Shown here in pieces: positions 5,233 through 6,222 of a stretch of 6,222 nt of DNA (position 1 is its first letter; each line of letters starts with the position of its first letter). The DNA lies in assembly GCA_028695895.1 (NCBI GenBank), contig JAQVIE010000081.1:1-6222 (forward strand). Direction: 5' to 3'. This stretch comes from Methanospirillum sp. GTDB taxonomy: Archaea; Halobacteriota; Methanomicrobia; Methanomicrobiales; Methanospirillaceae. Under the pieces are notes generated by a model. The model made no database searches, was not told where the DNA came from, and saw only the letters and a program-made list of their open reading frames with translations. A program made the position numbers and the translations under genes.

Positions 5233-6222
5233 GTGAAAATATCATTTTGGGTAATATCCATCATTCTAATTTTTATTTGTTCTGCCGGTCCGGTCGCTGC
5301 CAAAGATATGACTGACCAGATTTTCTATCCTGAATACTGGTATCAGCAGGGTGTTTCTGAATTCCTTTTAAAGCATTATGACCGTGCTCTAACTCTCCTT
5401 GATGCAGCCATTGCCCAGGATCCTGATCTTGCTGATGCCTGGTACTGGCGTGGAGTAGTATTAAGCGCTCTTGGAGACAGTAAAGAATCTGCTGAATCCA
5501 TAAAAAAAGCAAAAGCCATGAATCCTATGATCGATGATCCCTTCCACCGGCGTGTAGGGCCTCTTGCTGATCTATCTATAACACCTGTTCCAACTCCACG
5601 GGTTGTAAAAGATGAAGAGCAGCTTCAGATGGTTGAAACAAATATCGATCTCTCCAAGCAACCGGACCCAACCGGACCTGACCTTGTAATAACCTCATTT
5701 ACTCCAAGGGTCAGGGAGGGAAATCCACAACTGGAGATAAAAGCCACGATAGAAAATCAGGGATATCGTCCATCAACTGACTTTTTTATCACTTTTTATG
5801 CATCAAATGACAAAACTATCACTCGCGATGATTCTCCAATCGGGTACTATCTTATACAGAACCTGAAACCAGGGGAAATAAAACATCTTACAGGATATTT
5901 CCCGATGGATCGCATGGAACAAGGTGACTTTTACATTGGGGCTATAGCAGACCAGGGAAATGAGATAATGGAAGTATCAGAGGATAATAATGTGGCTGTT
6001 TATCCTGAAAAAATTACCATCCCTGATGTAAAAAATTCAGCTTTCCTTGTTACAACCGGCTCTGTCCCATTTGTATCAGAAGAAATTGAGAAAGATACCA
6101 GATTTGCGATTATAAGGCCGGACCTTGTGGTAAACAAGGTTACATGTCAGGAGTCAGCAGTGCAGGGAGGCACCCTTATTGTCAATACCACAGTGAAAAA
6201 CCAGGGAACAGCATCAGCAGGA
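5233..6222 (+). CDS. Exported TPR and CARDB domain protein (C-terminus cut by window edge)
   Basis: The visible 330 residues begin at a GTG with a good SD. Residues 1-23 are a Sec-type signal peptide (Lys2, hydrophobic core WVISIILIFICSAG, likely cleavage after VAA). Residues 34-103 hold two TPR units (YQQGVSEFLLKHYDRALTLL, AIAQDPDLADAW; then YWRGVVLSALGDSKESAESI). A Pro-rich linker follows (ITPVPTPR). Residues 149-257 form a CARDB beta-sandwich (PDLVITSFTP, ATIENQGY, LKPGE, VSEDNN), and a second CARDB begins at 296 (RPDLVVNKV, TTVKNQGTAS) and runs off the window. CARDB domains are adhesion-like modules of archaeal and bacterial surface proteins, and TPRs mediate protein contacts, so an extracellular binding or assembly role is likely. 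The partner is unknown. Whether a membrane anchor or more CARDB repeats follow cannot be seen. It is on the same strand as the winged-helix gene, 169 bp downstream, probably with its own promoter. Confidence 0.88.
   Translation, partial: MKISFWVISIILIFICSAGPVAAKDMTDQIFYPEYWYQQGVSEFLLKHYDRALTLLDAAIAQDPDLADAWYWRGVVLSALGDSKESAESIKKAKAMNPMIDDPFHRRVGPLADLSITPVPTPRVVKDEEQLQMVETNIDLSKQPDPTGPDLVITSFTPRVREGNPQLEIKATIENQGYRPSTDFFITFYASNDKTITRDDSPIGYYLIQNLKPGEIKHLTGYFPMDRMEQGDFYIGAIADQGNEIMEVSEDNNVAVYPEKITIPDVKNSAFLVTTGSVPFVSEEIEKDTRFAIIRPDLVVNKVTCQESAVQGGTLIVNTTVKNQGTASAG

Noticed and set aside
5273..5512. A 79-codon minus-strand open frame
   Set aside because: It is opposite the signal peptide/TPR part of the exported protein. 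The Gln/His/Leu-rich sequence is typical of antisense reading.
1..6222. A CRISPR array, tRNA, insertion sequence, toxin-antitoxin pair or defence system
   Set aside because: No regularly spaced repeats, cloverleaf sequence, transposase or terminal inverted repeats, and no small paired toxic/antitoxic frames were seen. All sizeable frames are explained by chemosensory, regulatory or surface-protein genes.

Overview
The window looks archaeal and probably comes from a methanogen of the Methanomicrobiales (Methanospirillum/Methanoregula-like). The reasons are TATA-type promoter elements close to start codons, Shine-Dalgarno sites matching an archaeal 16S tail (GGTGATC, AGGAGG), a small winged-helix regulator of a type I recall from Methanomicrobia, and a secreted TPR/CARDB protein. 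This placement rests on family recognition, not on a marker gene.

The left two thirds (1-4445) is a minus-strand chemosensory operon. In order of transcription it encodes a two-domain CheW scaffold (4445-3441), a membrane chemoreceptor with an outside double-Cache-type sensor and a stack of HAMP-like units (3347-933), and the N-terminal third of a CheA histidine kinase (949-1, cut by the window edge). The CheA start codon lies inside the last codons of the receptor gene, so the two are probably translationally coupled. The receptor tip ([13 protein letters not shown]), the CheA segment after the Hpt domain ([12 protein letters not shown]) and the LRERA linker between the CheW domains all resemble components I recall from clusters built around CheA-response regulator hybrids, the non-flagellar or 'alternative function' type. 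The likely logic is that the receptor senses an extracellular ligand, CheW couples it to CheA, and CheA autophosphorylates and passes phosphate to a regulator outside the window.

An AT-rich 219-bp divergent region (4446-4664) separates this operon from a plus-strand winged-helix DNA-binding protein (4665-5063). It carries candidate TATA boxes facing both ways and several short palindromes, so the regulator could control itself and the chemosensory operon. A 169-bp gap follows (5064-5232) with a TATA-like element and a perfect 15-bp palindrome. The last gene (5233 to the window end) encodes an exported protein with a signal peptide, two TPRs and CARDB domains, and it is incomplete at its C-terminus.

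I found no tRNA, rRNA, CRISPR array, insertion sequence or attachment site. Every gene family here is recognisable. The unusual points are the fused CheW, the HAMP stack, and the repeats and palindromes in the control regions.
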